Made by a program: the position numbers and the translations under genes. The notes beneath the pieces were generated by a model. The model searched no databases and was not told the origin of the DNA. It saw only the letters and a list, made by a program, of their open reading frames with translations. This document shows positions 29,066 through 38,708 of a DNA stretch of 64,000 nucleotides, piece by piece. The DNA is from Chromobacterium phragmitis (GTDB lineage: Bacteria > Pseudomonadota > Gammaproteobacteria > Burkholderiales > Chromobacteriaceae). The stretch covers positions 4,216,001 through 4,280,000 of the forward strand of contig NZ_CP029495.1 in assembly GCF_003325475.1 (NCBI RefSeq), given 5' to 3'. The stretch's first letter is position 1. Every line of letters begins with the position of its first letter.

Positions 29066-31159
29066 TTAGATGGTTTTGATCACGTTGACCGACACGCTGT
29101 CGGTGATTTCGCCGAAAGACACCACTTCCAGCTCGCGGAAGCGGGTTTCGACCAGTTTCTTGATGAAGCGGCGCACATCCACCGAGGCCAGCAGCACCAT
29201 GTCCTTGTGCGCGACGCCAAGGCCGTCCAGACCCAGCGCGAACAGATCCATCAGCTCGTCCGACGCCGCCGGCTCCAGGTTGAGGAAAGCGCCGGCCGAG
29301 GTCTGGCGCACGCCCTTGCGCACCATGTCCTCGACTTCCGCCGACACCATCACCGCGCGCAGTTCGCCGCCGGCGGCGAACTTGTGGCAGATGTAGCGCG
29401 CCAGCGCGCCGCGCACGTGCTCGACCAGATTGATCACGTCCTTCTCGCGCGGCGCCCATAGCGCCAGCGCCTCCATGATCAGCTTCATGTTGCGCACCGA
29501 GATGCGCTCGGCCAGCAGCCGCTGCAGCACTTCGGCGATGCGCTGCACGGTGGCGTGGCGCAGCACTTCTTTCAGCAGATCGGGATACTTGTTCTCCAGT
29601 TGGTCCAGCATGTGCTTGGTTTCCTGGACGCCGAAGAATTCGTTGACGTGGCGGGCCAGCAGCGCGGCCAGGCACAGGTAAAGCTCATCCAGCGCCGGGC
29701 GCAGCTGGTAGCCCAGGCGGGCCAGCTTGTCGCCATCCTCCTGCCGCACCCACACGCAATCGCGCTCCACCACCGGCTGCACGTCCAGCGCCAGGATTTC
29801 CTCGCTGGGATTGATCACCCGCGCCAGGTCGAACTGGATGGCGAACTCGTCGGCGCGGATTTCATTGATCAGCACCGCCGCCCGGTTGTCGTCCATGCCC
29901 TCGGATTCGCGCAGCAGCATCTCCGGCAGCCTCACGCCGTAATCGATGAAAAACTGGCTGCGTAAGCGCTCCGCCAGCTGCGCCTTCTCCAGCGCGGCGC
30001 GGCGTTTGGCCGGCACCAGCAGGATCAGCGGCACCGTTTCCGCCGCCACCCGATCCAGATCGCCGATCAGGCCCAGCGAACTGTCTCCGCCGCCAGGCTG
30101 CGCGGGCTCGGACGCGGCGGCGGCCTTGCCCGCCGCCGGCTTTCCCGAGGCGGGTTGGCCGCCCAAAGCCGCGCGCCGCTTGTAATAGAACAGGCCGCCC
30201 AGCGCCGCCGCCAGAATCAGGAACACCGGCAGCGGGAAGCCCGGCAACATGCCCACCGCCACCGCCAGCACAGCGGTCACCACCAGCACGAAGGGGTTGC
30301 CCAGCAACTGGCTCATGATGTTGCGGCCCATGTTGTCGCTGTCGCCGTTGACGCGGGTGACGATGAAGCCGGCGCTGATGGCGATCAGCAGCGCCGGAAT
30401 CTGCGCCACCAGGCCATCGCCGATGGTGAGCATGGTGTAGGTGGACAACGCGGCTGACAGGTCCATGCCGTGCTGGGTCATGCCCACGGCGATGCCGCCG
30501 ATGAAGTTGACGAAGATGATGATGATGCCGGCGATGGCGTCGCCCTTGATGAACTTCATCGCGCCGTCGAAAGAGCCGTACAACTGGCTTTCGCGCTCCA
30601 GCACGCTGCGGCGCTCGCGCGCGCCGTCCGCGTCGATGATGCCGGCCTTGAGGTCGGCGTCTATGCTCATCTGCTTGCCGGGCATGCCGTCCAGCGAGAA
30701 GCGCGCCGCCACCTCGGCCACCCGCTCCGAGCCCTTGGTGATCACGATGAACTGCACCACGGTGACGATGGAGAACACCACGAAGCCCACCGCCAGGCTG
30801 TCGCCGATCACGAACTGGCCGAAGGTGGCGATGATCTCGCCGGCGTCGGCCTCGATCAGGATCAGGCGGCTGGTGCTGATGGACAGCGCCAGCCGGAACA
30901 GCGTGGTGATCAGCAGCACCGACGGAAAGGTGGAAAAACTGAGAATGCGGTCGATGTAGAACGAGCCCATGAACACCAGCACGGCCAGCACGATGTTCAG
31001 GCCGATCAGGAAGTCCACCAGATAGGTGGGCAACGGGATGATCAGCATCGCGATGATCATCACCATCAACAGCAAAATCAGCAGTTCCGGGCGCGAGCGC
31101 GCGCCGTTCAGCAAGGAATTCAGCACCAGGGGTCCATTCAATCGCAAGCCGGCGAGCAT
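29066..31159 (-). CDS. sctV: Type III export gate protein SctV (InvA)
   Basis: 697 aa. The N-terminal half (to about 320) has seven or eight membrane helices and is very close to Salmonella InvA as I recall it (GSFYIDRILSFSTFPSVLL, MSIDADLKAGIIDADGARER and FNFIGG-type FHIPEP region). The C-terminal cytoplasmic domain forms the nonameric ring that receives substrate-chaperone complexes. A Gly/Ala/Pro-rich linker lies at about 330-370. The first ATG is used; no strong ribosome site precedes it, and translation may depend on sctW. Confidence 0.97.
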   Translation of the reverse strand: MLAGLRLNGPLVLNSLLNGARSRPELLILLLMVMIIAMLIIPLPTYLVDFLIGLNIVLAVLVFMGSFYIDRILSFSTFPSVLLITTLFRLALSISTSRLILIEADAGEIIATFGQFVIGDSLAVGFVVFSIVTVVQFIVITKGSERVAEVAARFSLDGMPGKQMSIDADLKAGIIDADGARERRSVLERESQLYGSFDGAMKFIKGDAIAGIIIIFVNFIGGIAVGMTQHGMDLSAALSTYTMLTIGDGLVAQIPALLIAISAGFIVTRVNGDSDNMGRNIMSQLLGNPFVLVVTAVLAVAVGMLPGFPLPVFLILAAALGGLFYYKRRAALGGQPASGKPAAGKAAAASEPAQPGGGDSSLGLIGDLDRVAAETVPLILLVPAKRRAALEKAQLAERLRSQFFIDYGVRLPEMLLRESEGMDDNRAAVLINEIRADEFAIQFDLARVINPSEEILALDVQPVVERDCVWVRQEDGDKLARLGYQLRPALDELYLCLAALLARHVNEFFGVQETKHMLDQLENKYPDLLKEVLRHATVQRIAEVLQRLLAERISVRNMKLIMEALALWAPREKDVINLVEHVRGALARYICHKFAAGGELRAVMVSAEVEDMVRKGVRQTSAGAFLNLEPAASDELMDLFALGLDGLGVAHKDMVLLASVDVRRFIKKLVETRFRELEVVSFGEITDSVSVNVIKTI

Positions 31160-31185
31160 GCGCCGGGTTCGGGGTCAAACAAGCG

Positions 31186-32307
31186 TCAGCTTTCGCGCCG
31201 CCGCTCTATCAATTCATGCTTGTAGGCGATGCCCGCCAACTCGCGCAGCGCTTCCAGCAACGCCGGCTGCCAGACCTCCTCCGGAAACAGCCGGGGAGGC
31301 AACGCCTTGCAGGCCTGGTACAGCGCCTGCAGCAAGGCGGAGCGATCGGCATGGCGGCTCAACAAGGCTTCCTTGCCTACCGTGTCCGCCAGCAGCGCGT
31401 CCACCTCCTGCGGCTGCTGCAGCAAGCTGAGCAGCAGCACCAGCCAGTCCGCCTCTTCCGGATTGAAGCGGCGCGCCAACGGATTGGCCAGCAATTGGCC
31501 GACGAATTGGCCATCGGCCGAGCGCAGCAGCTTGAGCTGGGTCAGCCGGCCCAGCAGCTGGCCGAACTCCAGCCGCGAGCAGCTGGCGTCCTGGGAGTCG
31601 ATGTCGGCCAGCAGCGCGCCCTCCATGAAATCCAGCACCGTCGCGCGCCGCTGGTGGCCGTAGCTCGCCACCCAGTCGGCGTACACCTCGGCTTCCGGAG
31701 CCTCGCTTTCCAGAAAACTGCGGTAGCTGGCGCGCAGCAGACCGGGGCTGAGATTCAGCGCCTTGCCGAACAGGCGCGCCTTCAGCGCGCAATTGATGCC
31801 GGCCTTGAGCGGCTTGGGCTCCGCCTCTTCCTCCACCTGGGTCAGCAGCGCCTGCAGTCGCTTGCGCACCACCTCGTCCAGTTGGCGGCGGCGCAGCAAT
31901 TCGCGCAGCACCAGCACCAGGTCGCTGGCGTCGGGAAACAGCGCGCGCGCCTGGCGCAGCAACTCCTCGGCGGACACCCCATGGGTCTTGGCTACCTGCA
32001 AGATGCGCTGCGCCTTGGGCAGCGTGTCCTCGTCCAGCACGCGCTCGAAGCTGTCCGCCAGCGCGCCCAGCTTCTTGTCGAAGTCCCGCCGGTTGCGGAA
32101 CTGGGTCATCACCGCCGACATTTCGTCGGTGGATTGGACGAAGCGCTGCACCTCGGCCGCCGGACTGGCGTCGTCCGCCTGCTGAGCCTCGGCGTGCCGG
32201 GCCTCGCTCTGCCGCTGCGCGTCTTTCTGCGCTTCGGCCTTGGCCTGGTGCTTGGGCGAGCGCAAGCCGATGCTGAATACGGTGCGCGGAGTGAAGTCGA
32301 CCGCCAT
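31186..32307 (-). CDS. sctW: Type III gatekeeper SctW (InvE)
   Basis: 373 aa, the InvE size. It has the HrpJ-domain pattern in the N-terminal half ([20 protein letters not shown]) followed by helical bundles. The gatekeeper holds back effectors until translocators have been secreted. The stop codon of sctC directly abuts its ATG (TAAATG). Confidence 0.93.
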   Translation of the reverse strand: MAVDFTPRTVFSIGLRSPKHQAKAEAQKDAQRQSEARHAEAQQADDASPAAEVQRFVQSTDEMSAVMTQFRNRRDFDKKLGALADSFERVLDEDTLPKAQRILQVAKTHGVSAEELLRQARALFPDASDLVLVLRELLRRRQLDEVVRKRLQALLTQVEEEAEPKPLKAGINCALKARLFGKALNLSPGLLRASYRSFLESEAPEAEVYADWVASYGHQRRATVLDFMEGALLADIDSQDASCSRLEFGQLLGRLTQLKLLRSADGQFVGQLLANPLARRFNPEEADWLVLLLSLLQQPQEVDALLADTVGKEALLSRHADRSALLQALYQACKALPPRLFPEEVWQPALLEALRELAGIAYKHELIERRRES

Positions 32308-33999
32308 TTACTTGCCTTGCTGCTCGCGGTCCAGGTAGCTGCGCACCCATTGCTGCAGCGGATCGGTCTCGATGCCGGCCCGGCGCGCCAAATCGGCGGA
32401 CAGGTCGCTGGCGTCGGGCGTCAGCGCATCCTCTATCTCCCGCGGCTGGATCAGGAACACCCGCACGGTGTTCAGCTGTTTCTCGCTCTCGTAGCGGAAC
32501 AGCCCGCCCAGCAGCGGAATGTCGCCCAGCAGCGGCACTTTGCCCTCTCCCTTCTCGCGGGAGTCTCGGGTGAAGCCGCCTATCAGCAGGCTTTTGCCCT
32601 GCGGCACCCGCGCCACGGTGCTGATCCGGGTGCGCCCCACCAGCGGCAGCCCGGCGTCCTTATTGCTCTTGGAGTAGTCCGGCGCGCGTTCCTGGCTGCC
32701 GTCCTCCACGTTCAGCGACATTTCGATCTGGCCGTCGGCGGTGAATCGCGGCAGCACGCTGATCAGCGTGCCGTAGGTCACATGTTGCAGGTCCACGCTG
32801 CGCTCGCCTTCCAGCTTGGCGTAGAAGGTGCGGTTGTTGTCGAAGATGGCCGGAATGTTTTCCTGGGTCAGCACCACCGGGCGCGACACCACGTCTGCCT
32901 TCTTTTTTTCCGAAAGCGCCATCACCGAGGCCAGAAAGCGGGTGCCGTCCAGCGTGCTGAGCGAGCTGGACTGGTTCAGCGCCACGCCCAGCTTGCTGCC
33001 CACGGTGACGCTGCCGCTCCAGTTGACGCCCAGTTGATCCAGATCGTCCTTCTGCAGGTCGATGATCCACAGCGACAGCTCGACGTGGCGCTTGGCCACG
33101 TCCAATGCCTGGGCCAGGTTCTCGATGAAGCGCACCTGCTCGGCGGTGCCCTTCACCAGCAGGCTATTGGTATCCGGGTAGGCGATCACCTTGATGTCTC
33201 CGGCCGCGGCGTCGCGCTTGAGCGCTTCCGGCAAGCTCAGTCCGCCCTGGTAGGGCAAGCCCTTGGCTTCGCCCTCCTTGAAAATCGGCATCGCCGGAAT
33301 GTCGCCGCGCCTTTCCGCCGACGGTTCCGCCAAGCCCGCCACCGGCTTGCGTTCGCCTTCCAGCAGCTTCTCTATCACCGCCGCCATGCCGGGAATGACG
33401 ATCTTCTGATCGCGCAGATCGTAGCTGCGGTCGCCGACGAAGGTATTGTTCAGCCTGATCACGCCTATCTTCTGCCGGCCCAGCTCCAGGCCATCGCTCT
33501 GTTTGTCCATCATCGAGGCGGCATTGACCACCAGATCGACGAATACCGGCGGACCGGACACGTAGAAAGTGCCGCCGCGGCCATCTCCGCGCAGCGGGTA
33601 ACGCTTGTCGTACAACCCCGACTTGCGCAGAAAGTCGTTGAAGGACTGCAGCGACACATTGCGCAGCGACACGATGGAGTTGCGCGTCTCGCTGGCGTCG
33701 TAGACATAAATGGCCTGGCCGTCGTGGTACCAGATCAAGCCCAGCTGCTGGGAGATTTTCTCCAGCAGCGCTTGCGGGCTGGCCAGGTCGAATTCGCCGC
33801 TGATCTGTTTGCGCGCGGCCAGTTTGCTGACGATCACCGGCTTCTTCAGCCGGGACGACAACGCGTCGAAAAAGCCGCGCAGCCCGTCTTTCTTCGCCAC
33901 GTAGCCGGTGGGTTCCGCCGCCTGCGGCGCCGAGATGGCGGCCTGGTTCATCAAAATGGCGCACCCGGTCAGCAGCGCGCACAAAAGGTGCTTGTTCAT
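32308..33999 (-). CDS. sctC: Type III outer-membrane secretin SctC (InvG)
   Basis: 563 aa. Signal peptide at about 1-23 (cleavage near AISA/PQA). N0/N1/N3 domains (about 30-290), then the secretin core with VPQGKSLLIGGFTRDS and VPLLGDIPLLGGLFRYES, the family signature, near residues 475-520. It forms the outer ring through which the needle passes. InvG needs a pilotin (InvH) in Salmonella; no pilotin is encoded next to it here. Confidence 0.96.
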   Translation of the reverse strand: MNKHLLCALLTGCAILMNQAAISAPQAAEPTGYVAKKDGLRGFFDALSSRLKKPVIVSKLAARKQISGEFDLASPQALLEKISQQLGLIWYHDGQAIYVYDASETRNSIVSLRNVSLQSFNDFLRKSGLYDKRYPLRGDGRGGTFYVSGPPVFVDLVVNAASMMDKQSDGLELGRQKIGVIRLNNTFVGDRSYDLRDQKIVIPGMAAVIEKLLEGERKPVAGLAEPSAERRGDIPAMPIFKEGEAKGLPYQGGLSLPEALKRDAAAGDIKVIAYPDTNSLLVKGTAEQVRFIENLAQALDVAKRHVELSLWIIDLQKDDLDQLGVNWSGSVTVGSKLGVALNQSSSLSTLDGTRFLASVMALSEKKKADVVSRPVVLTQENIPAIFDNNRTFYAKLEGERSVDLQHVTYGTLISVLPRFTADGQIEMSLNVEDGSQERAPDYSKSNKDAGLPLVGRTRISTVARVPQGKSLLIGGFTRDSREKGEGKVPLLGDIPLLGGLFRYESEKQLNTVRVFLIQPREIEDALTPDASDLSADLARRAGIETDPLQQWVRSYLDREQQGK

Positions 34000-34757
34000 T
34001 TGGTAGCCAGCTGAATGATATTGCTCAGACCCCGCGGCGACACGCCGATCAGGTCCTTGATCTCGTTGGAAAAATGAGACGACGACGCATAGCCGTGCTT
34101 GAGCGCGACCTGAGTCAGGTTATCCCGCCCCTCCACCACGTCCAGCAGCGAGCGCGCCATGCGCCAGCCGCGCAACTCGGTCTTGGCGGCATTGCCCAGC
34201 GCGTTGCGGCACAAGCGGCGAAAGTGCGAATACGACACGCCGTACCGCTCGCCCAGCTGTTGCAGCTTGTCGCCGCAAACCGACTGGGCCAGCAGAAAGC
34301 GCACCAGCCAGTAGCTTTCGCTGCGGCGCAGCAACGACAGCAGCGCCGAAAACGCCTGAGTCGGCTGCAGCACCTGGCGCAGAAACCAGTACTCGCAGGC
34401 CCGGCGATCCGTCCAGTCCTCGCCGTCCGCCAGTTGCAGCAACGCGCAATGGACATCGGCCGCCGCCTGCTCGGCGTCGCGCGATTCGTCGATGAAGGCC
34501 AGCAGCTTGGTCAGCGCCTCCAGCCGCAGCGGCTGAAATCCCAGACGACCGCGCGTCACCGACACATCCAGCCGGTCCAGCAGCAGCAGGCCGCGCCATC
34601 CGGCCGTCATGGCGACGGTTTCGCCGCCGCCCGGCCAGGACAGCGCCAGCTCGGCGCCCTCTTGCCCCTGCACCAGCCATATTTCCTGCGCCGCCACGCT
34701 TTTCACGGCGGCCGCATTCAATGTCTCCGGCGGATTCAACACATCGTTATCAGTCAT
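33996..34757 (-). CDS. invF: AraC-family activator of type III genes (InvF)
   Basis: 253 aa. The C-terminal double HTH (about 155-250; VSYSHFRRLCRNALG, then LTQVALKHGYASSSHFSNEI) is typical AraC/XylS. As first gene of the minus-strand type III operon and overlapping sctC by four bases, it corresponds to InvF, which with SicA activates translocator and effector genes. No strong Shine-Dalgarno precedes the ATG. Confidence 0.92.
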   Translation of the reverse strand: MTDNDVLNPPETLNAAAVKSVAAQEIWLVQGQEGAELALSWPGGGETVAMTAGWRGLLLLDRLDVSVTRGRLGFQPLRLEALTKLLAFIDESRDAEQAAADVHCALLQLADGEDWTDRRACEYWFLRQVLQPTQAFSALLSLLRRSESYWLVRFLLAQSVCGDKLQQLGERYGVSYSHFRRLCRNALGNAAKTELRGWRMARSLLDVVEGRDNLTQVALKHGYASSSHFSNEIKDLIGVSPRGLSNIIQLATK

Positions 34758-34931
34758 CTGTCACGCCCAAATCGCGGGCTCTCGTCTCGATGTCGGCAGT
34801 TTCCCGCAGCGGCGGCAAGGAATCCTGATGCAAATCTGATGACAGTCAGAACAATGTCCGGTACAGATGCATGGGAACCTCGACAAGCCGCCGCGCGTCT
34901 ACGCGCCATGCCGAAACTATCGGAGAAAGAC

Positions 34932-35666
34932 ATGAGAACCGTCCTGATCGCCGCCGCGCTGGGACTGATCGCCCACACGGCCCGGGCCTCCGCGTCCCTG
35001 CCCCCTCCCATTCAGGCGCTAGAACAACAGGGGTATGAGATCCTGAGCCGCTTCGACGCCCCCGCAGGCATGACCGGCTACGCCGCCCTCTACCTGGGTC
35101 GCCCGCAAACCCTCTACCTGACGCCGGACGGCCGCCAAGCCATCGCCGGCGCAATGACCGACGCCAACGGCGAGCGCTGGAACCAGGCCGGCGTGGACCT
35201 GCAATTCAGCGATGCGATGTGGGCGCAATTGCGAGGCAGCGCCTGGATCGCCGACGGCCGCGCCGACGCGCCGCGGACGATCTACGTCTTCACAGACCCC
35301 AACTGCCCGTATTGCAAGCAATTCTGGCGCGACGCCCGTCCCTGGGTGCGCGCCGGCAAGGTCCAGCTGCGCCACATTCCGCTAGGCATCCTCCAGGCCG
35401 ATAGCCGAAGCAAGGCGGCCGCCATGCTGGCCGACGCCGATCCAGCCGCCGCGCTGGCCCGCCACGAATCGGGCGAAGACGTTCAACCGCTGCTGCGGCC
35501 GCCCGCCACTGTAGACGCCAAGCTGGACGCCAACCATCGGCTGATGGAAAGGCTGGGAGCATTCTCCACGCCCGCCATCTTTTATCGCGACGCCAACGGC
35601 GAATTGAAAAAAACGCAGGGCGCGCCAAGCGCCGCCAGTCTGGAAAAGGTGCTGGGCCCGCGCTGA
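34932..35666 (+). CDS. DsbG/DsbC-like periplasmic thiol oxidoreductase
   Basis: 244 aa with a signal peptide (MRTVLIAAALGLIAHTARAS). The thioredoxin-fold active site is TDPNCPYCKQFW, Cys125 and Cys128; the CPYC pair matches DsbG rather than DsbC (CGYC). A cis-Pro in FSTPAIFY and an N-terminal dimerisation-type domain (about 25-85) support the assignment. It lies divergent from invF with a 174-base gap between genes. GGAGAAAGAC precedes the ATG. It may help fold exported disulfide proteins, possibly secretion components (inference from location). Confidence 0.85.
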   Translation: MRTVLIAAALGLIAHTARASASLPPPIQALEQQGYEILSRFDAPAGMTGYAALYLGRPQTLYLTPDGRQAIAGAMTDANGERWNQAGVDLQFSDAMWAQLRGSAWIADGRADAPRTIYVFTDPNCPYCKQFWRDARPWVRAGKVQLRHIPLGILQADSRSKAAAMLADADPAAALARHESGEDVQPLLRPPATVDAKLDANHRLMERLGAFSTPAIFYRDANGELKKTQGAPSAASLEKVLGPR

Positions 35667-35679
35667 CGCGCGGAAACGA

Positions 35680-35708
35680 AAACGGGCATGGCCGCGCCAT
35701 GCCCGTTT
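35680..35708 (+). terminator. Bidirectional terminator between the dsbG-like gene and the 855-aa gene
   Basis: A perfect 13-bp stem (AAACGGGCATGGC at 35680-35692, GCCATGCCCGTTT at 35696-35708) with a 3-base loop lies between two convergent genes. T-rich sequence is present on the minus-strand side and TTT on the plus side. Confidence 0.85.
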
Positions 35709-35723
35709 CCACCCGCCCGCGCC

Positions 35724-38291
35724 TCAAGCCTGCAGCGGCCGCTCCACCAAACCTGGGAAGGCCAGCTTGTCCTCCTGCCATAGCGGCAGCTGCCGCTGCA
35801 TCAGCTCATCCAGCCGCTCGCGCGCGGCATCGAACCCTAGCCTGCCCGCGGCAAACTCCCGCATCGCGCCGAAGAAGCGCTCGCCGAACCCATCCTGCGG
35901 CTGGCGGCGCAGAAAATACTCCGCCTCCTTGCGCACCGCGGACCCGCCGTCCGCCAACTGCCGGAACAGGCCGCCCAGCGAAGCCTGCTGCCTGTCGGCG
36001 ATGCCTTGCCAGCGCTCGGACTCGCCCACCCCTTGCAGATGCAGGTAGTGCATCATCGGCGCGCTCAAGGTGTTGTCGCCCCAGCGTTCATGCAGCACGG
36101 TGGCCGCGGACCCGCCGGCGCTCAGGCCCAACTCCAGCGAAACGCCCGGCTGCAGCGGCACGCCGCCGGACAGATTGACCGAGGCGTCGCCGCTGGCGAC
36201 CACCCGCGCCAGCTGCAGGCGGAACCCGGCCGCGTCCTGCGGAAAATCCGCTTGCCCTTGGTACTGAGGACGATAAAAACGCAGCAGCAGCGTGGCCCCG
36301 GCGCCCAATTGGCCGGTCAAAGCCGTCTCCATGCCCGCCAGCGCCGCCGGCAGGGCGTCCGCCAAACCATGCGGCGCCAGCTGCGACGCCAGCGCGTCCT
36401 TCAATTTGCCCAGCGCGCCGGCGTCGCCCAGACTGCCGGACAACGTCAGCCGCACATCCTTGTAATCGCCGGCCCGCACCGGGTTCAAGTGATCCCGATG
36501 CTGCTCGGTCAAGGAAGCCTCGACCTTCGCGCCGAAGGGGCCGATGCCGCCGCCCAGATCCAGCGCGAAACTGCGGTTGCGGATTTGCAGCTCCAGCGTG
36601 TCGCGGAAGGCCACCCGCTTGGACAACGCTTCGGCATCATGGCGGATCGGCGGCGAATACAACTTGTCCGCCATGTCCCTCAACGCCCGCTCCGCCTCGC
36701 CGGCATCGTTGCTCGCCCTGGCCGCGACCAGCAAAGCGCCGTGCGCCAGCGCCATATTGGCGAGCGCGTCTTCGCGCCGCTTGCCGCGCCAGCTGGAAAG
36801 AATGGATTTTTCCACCAAGTCGCCGCCTTGGCGCTTGCCGACGCCCGCGTCCAGCTGCTGCGCCACCGCGCAAAAATGATCCAGCTCCGCGCCCAGCCGC
36901 TCGGCCGCCTTGCTCAAGACATCCGGCGGGCATTCGCGAAGAGGTATGCCGCCGGTCAGCCGGCTAAGCGGACGCGTGCCGGGCCGCTCGCCGGCCGCGT
37001 CGAACAGCGATTGCGCCTTTTGCTCGATGCCGGCCACCCGCTGCGCGGCGACGGCCGCGTTTCTGGCCGCGCCCTCCGGCGCGCTCAAGGCCTGCCAATA
37101 CGGCGTCAGCGAGTCGGCGTGAATATCGATGCGCTCCACCGACACCGCCGCGCCGGCGCTGACGCTGGCAGCCGCGGCGCGGACATTGGCGCCGCCCTTG
37201 AGGCTGACCACGTCGCCGCTGGGCACCACCGGCGCCTTGCCGCCGGGCAGCGCGGCCGAAGCGTCGCGCTGGCCCAACCAGCCCTGCAGCACGCCCAAGC
37301 GCTGCTGCTGATCCGCCGCCTGCTGCTGCAGCCGATGGTAATGCTTCAACTCGTTGCCGTGACCGGGACGGAACAGTCGGATCAGCGCCCCCACCGCGGT
37401 GCGCGCGCTGATGCCCAGCGTGTCGCGGCGCGAACCATGCTGCAGCTTTTCCGCGTTCAGATGCACGAAAGCCCGCGCGCTGTTGTATTCGCGGTAGCGC
37501 GTTTTCTGCGCCCGGCCCTCCACCCCGCCGGACAGAGCGGCAAGGCCCACCCCGCCCTTGGCGCCCGCAGACGCGGAGATTGAGCGGCTCTGGTTCTGGA
37601 ATATGAAGCCCTCGTCGTCGTTATCCATGCTGCGAGCCCACCCCAGCCCGACGGAGAACGTCGCCTTCGCGCCGGCCCCGCCCTCGCCCAGGCCCAGCCC
37701 TGCGCCGACGGAAACGCCGACATGTTTCTCCTGGCTGGCGCCGGGACGATCGAAGCGCTGAAATTGCGGCAACAGCTGGGTTTCCGCCTCAGCCCGCGCC
37801 AGCTGGGCCCAGGCGGCCTGGCCTTGCAGCGCCAGCCGCTGGCTCAGTTCTGCCAACAAACTGCCTGCCGGCAGCTTGCCAGCGAGCTTTTCCATCTGCA
37901 GCGACAACCTGGCGCATTCCCGGATGTCCAGCGTTTCGCCTTGGCCTTCGCCCAGCTGGCGAATCTGGTTCTGCAGGATCGCCACCGTCTCCGGCGTCAC
38001 CCTCCCGCTGCCCGACCGCAGCCGCAAGGCGTCCACCCAACGCGGCCTGGCCGGCTCCGCCAATTGATAGGCCCGATCCGACATCGCCCGCATCGTTTCC
38101 AATGCGCCCTGCCTCAGCAGCTTCATATCCGCGTCCGTCAGCTTGATTTCAGCCGCCGCCCGAGAAATCGCCGGCAGGCTGCCCGCTCCCCTCAGGCTGG
38201 CGGCCAAGCCGCCTTCCGCCCTGCCGGTCTCGCTCAAGGAACGCCAGGACAGCGGCGTCACCGTATTGTTCGTCCTCACTTCTCCCAGCAT
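35724..38291 (-). CDS. Unrecognised 855-aa glycine/beta-rich protein, candidate type III effector
   Basis: I do not recognise a named family. There is no signal peptide and no obvious membrane helix. An N-terminal polar region (about 1-190) is followed by repeated alternating Gly/Ala/Ser beta-strand patterns: VGVSVGAGLGLGEGGAGAKA (about 190), SASAGAKGGVGLAALSGGVE (about 230), a VSLKGGANVRAAAASVSAG segment (about 360), FALDLGGGIGPFGAKVEASL (about 580) and ASVNLSGGVPLQPGVSLELG (about 750). These look like amphipathic strands of one or more barrels, loosely recalling AvrE/DspE-type effectors. AGAGGAG precedes the ATG. It is cotranscribed with the 127-aa gene upstream and faces away from hilA. 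A role as secreted effector is inferred from location and composition. Confidence 0.6.
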   Translation of the reverse strand: MLGEVRTNNTVTPLSWRSLSETGRAEGGLAASLRGAGSLPAISRAAAEIKLTDADMKLLRQGALETMRAMSDRAYQLAEPARPRWVDALRLRSGSGRVTPETVAILQNQIRQLGEGQGETLDIRECARLSLQMEKLAGKLPAGSLLAELSQRLALQGQAAWAQLARAEAETQLLPQFQRFDRPGASQEKHVGVSVGAGLGLGEGGAGAKATFSVGLGWARSMDNDDEGFIFQNQSRSISASAGAKGGVGLAALSGGVEGRAQKTRYREYNSARAFVHLNAEKLQHGSRRDTLGISARTAVGALIRLFRPGHGNELKHYHRLQQQAADQQQRLGVLQGWLGQRDASAALPGGKAPVVPSGDVVSLKGGANVRAAAASVSAGAAVSVERIDIHADSLTPYWQALSAPEGAARNAAVAAQRVAGIEQKAQSLFDAAGERPGTRPLSRLTGGIPLRECPPDVLSKAAERLGAELDHFCAVAQQLDAGVGKRQGGDLVEKSILSSWRGKRREDALANMALAHGALLVAARASNDAGEAERALRDMADKLYSPPIRHDAEALSKRVAFRDTLELQIRNRSFALDLGGGIGPFGAKVEASLTEQHRDHLNPVRAGDYKDVRLTLSGSLGDAGALGKLKDALASQLAPHGLADALPAALAGMETALTGQLGAGATLLLRFYRPQYQGQADFPQDAAGFRLQLARVVASGDASVNLSGGVPLQPGVSLELGLSAGGSAATVLHERWGDNTLSAPMMHYLHLQGVGESERWQGIADRQQASLGGLFRQLADGGSAVRKEAEYFLRRQPQDGFGERFFGAMREFAAGRLGFDAARERLDELMQRQLPLWQEDKLAFPGLVERPLQA

Positions 38292-38324
38292 GCTGTTCTC
38301 CTCTATTCGATCCGGGATGGGCTG

Positions 38325-38708
38325 TTAAGCCTCTCGCGCGCCATTCAGGTTCCTGGACAGCGACAATGGGCTGCGATCCAGCTCCAGCCGGCCTTCCAGG
38401 GCCTCCATATTCGCAAGCAGGGCCGCGGCCTCGCTGCGGGCGCCCGGCGTCAAGGAGTGATCCGCCGCAAGCAACTTCAGCATGCTCGCCACCGCGTTCA
38501 AGCCCCCCTTCAAGTCCGCCATTCCGCCCTGCAGCTCTTCCCGCGCGCCGGCCTCCCGCGGCGCGGCTTGCGGCGGCGAGACCGCGGCCATGCCTGCCGC
38601 GCGCAGGCTATCGCCAAACGCGGAAGCCTCGGCTGCCTGCGCGCCTGGCCGCGCAGCCGAGAGACCCAACAGGTACGGATGGCCCGCGCCCGACACTCCA
38701 TTCATCAT
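38325..38708 (-). CDS. Unrecognised 127-aa protein next to the candidate effector
   Basis: 127 aa. The start at 38708 is supported by AGGAG eight bases upstream. The N-terminal half is Ala/Gly/Ser-rich and probably disordered, which is common in type III secreted proteins. The C-terminal half is helical (GMADLKGGLNAVASMLKLLA). No chaperone-like acidic fold is seen. It ends 33 bases before the 855-aa gene and is likely cotranscribed. It could be a small secreted partner or regulator; the function is unknown. Confidence 0.6.
   Translation of the reverse strand: MMNGVSGAGHPYLLGLSAARPGAQAAEASAFGDSLRAAGMAAVSPPQAAPREAGAREELQGGMADLKGGLNAVASMLKLLAADHSLTPGARSEAAALLANMEALEGRLELDRSPLSLSRNLNGAREA

Noticed and set aside
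31216..34014. A 932-codon open frame on the plus strand opposite sctW and sctC
   Set aside because: Antisense shadow with no recognisable domain; the minus-strand frames are clear InvE and InvG homologues.
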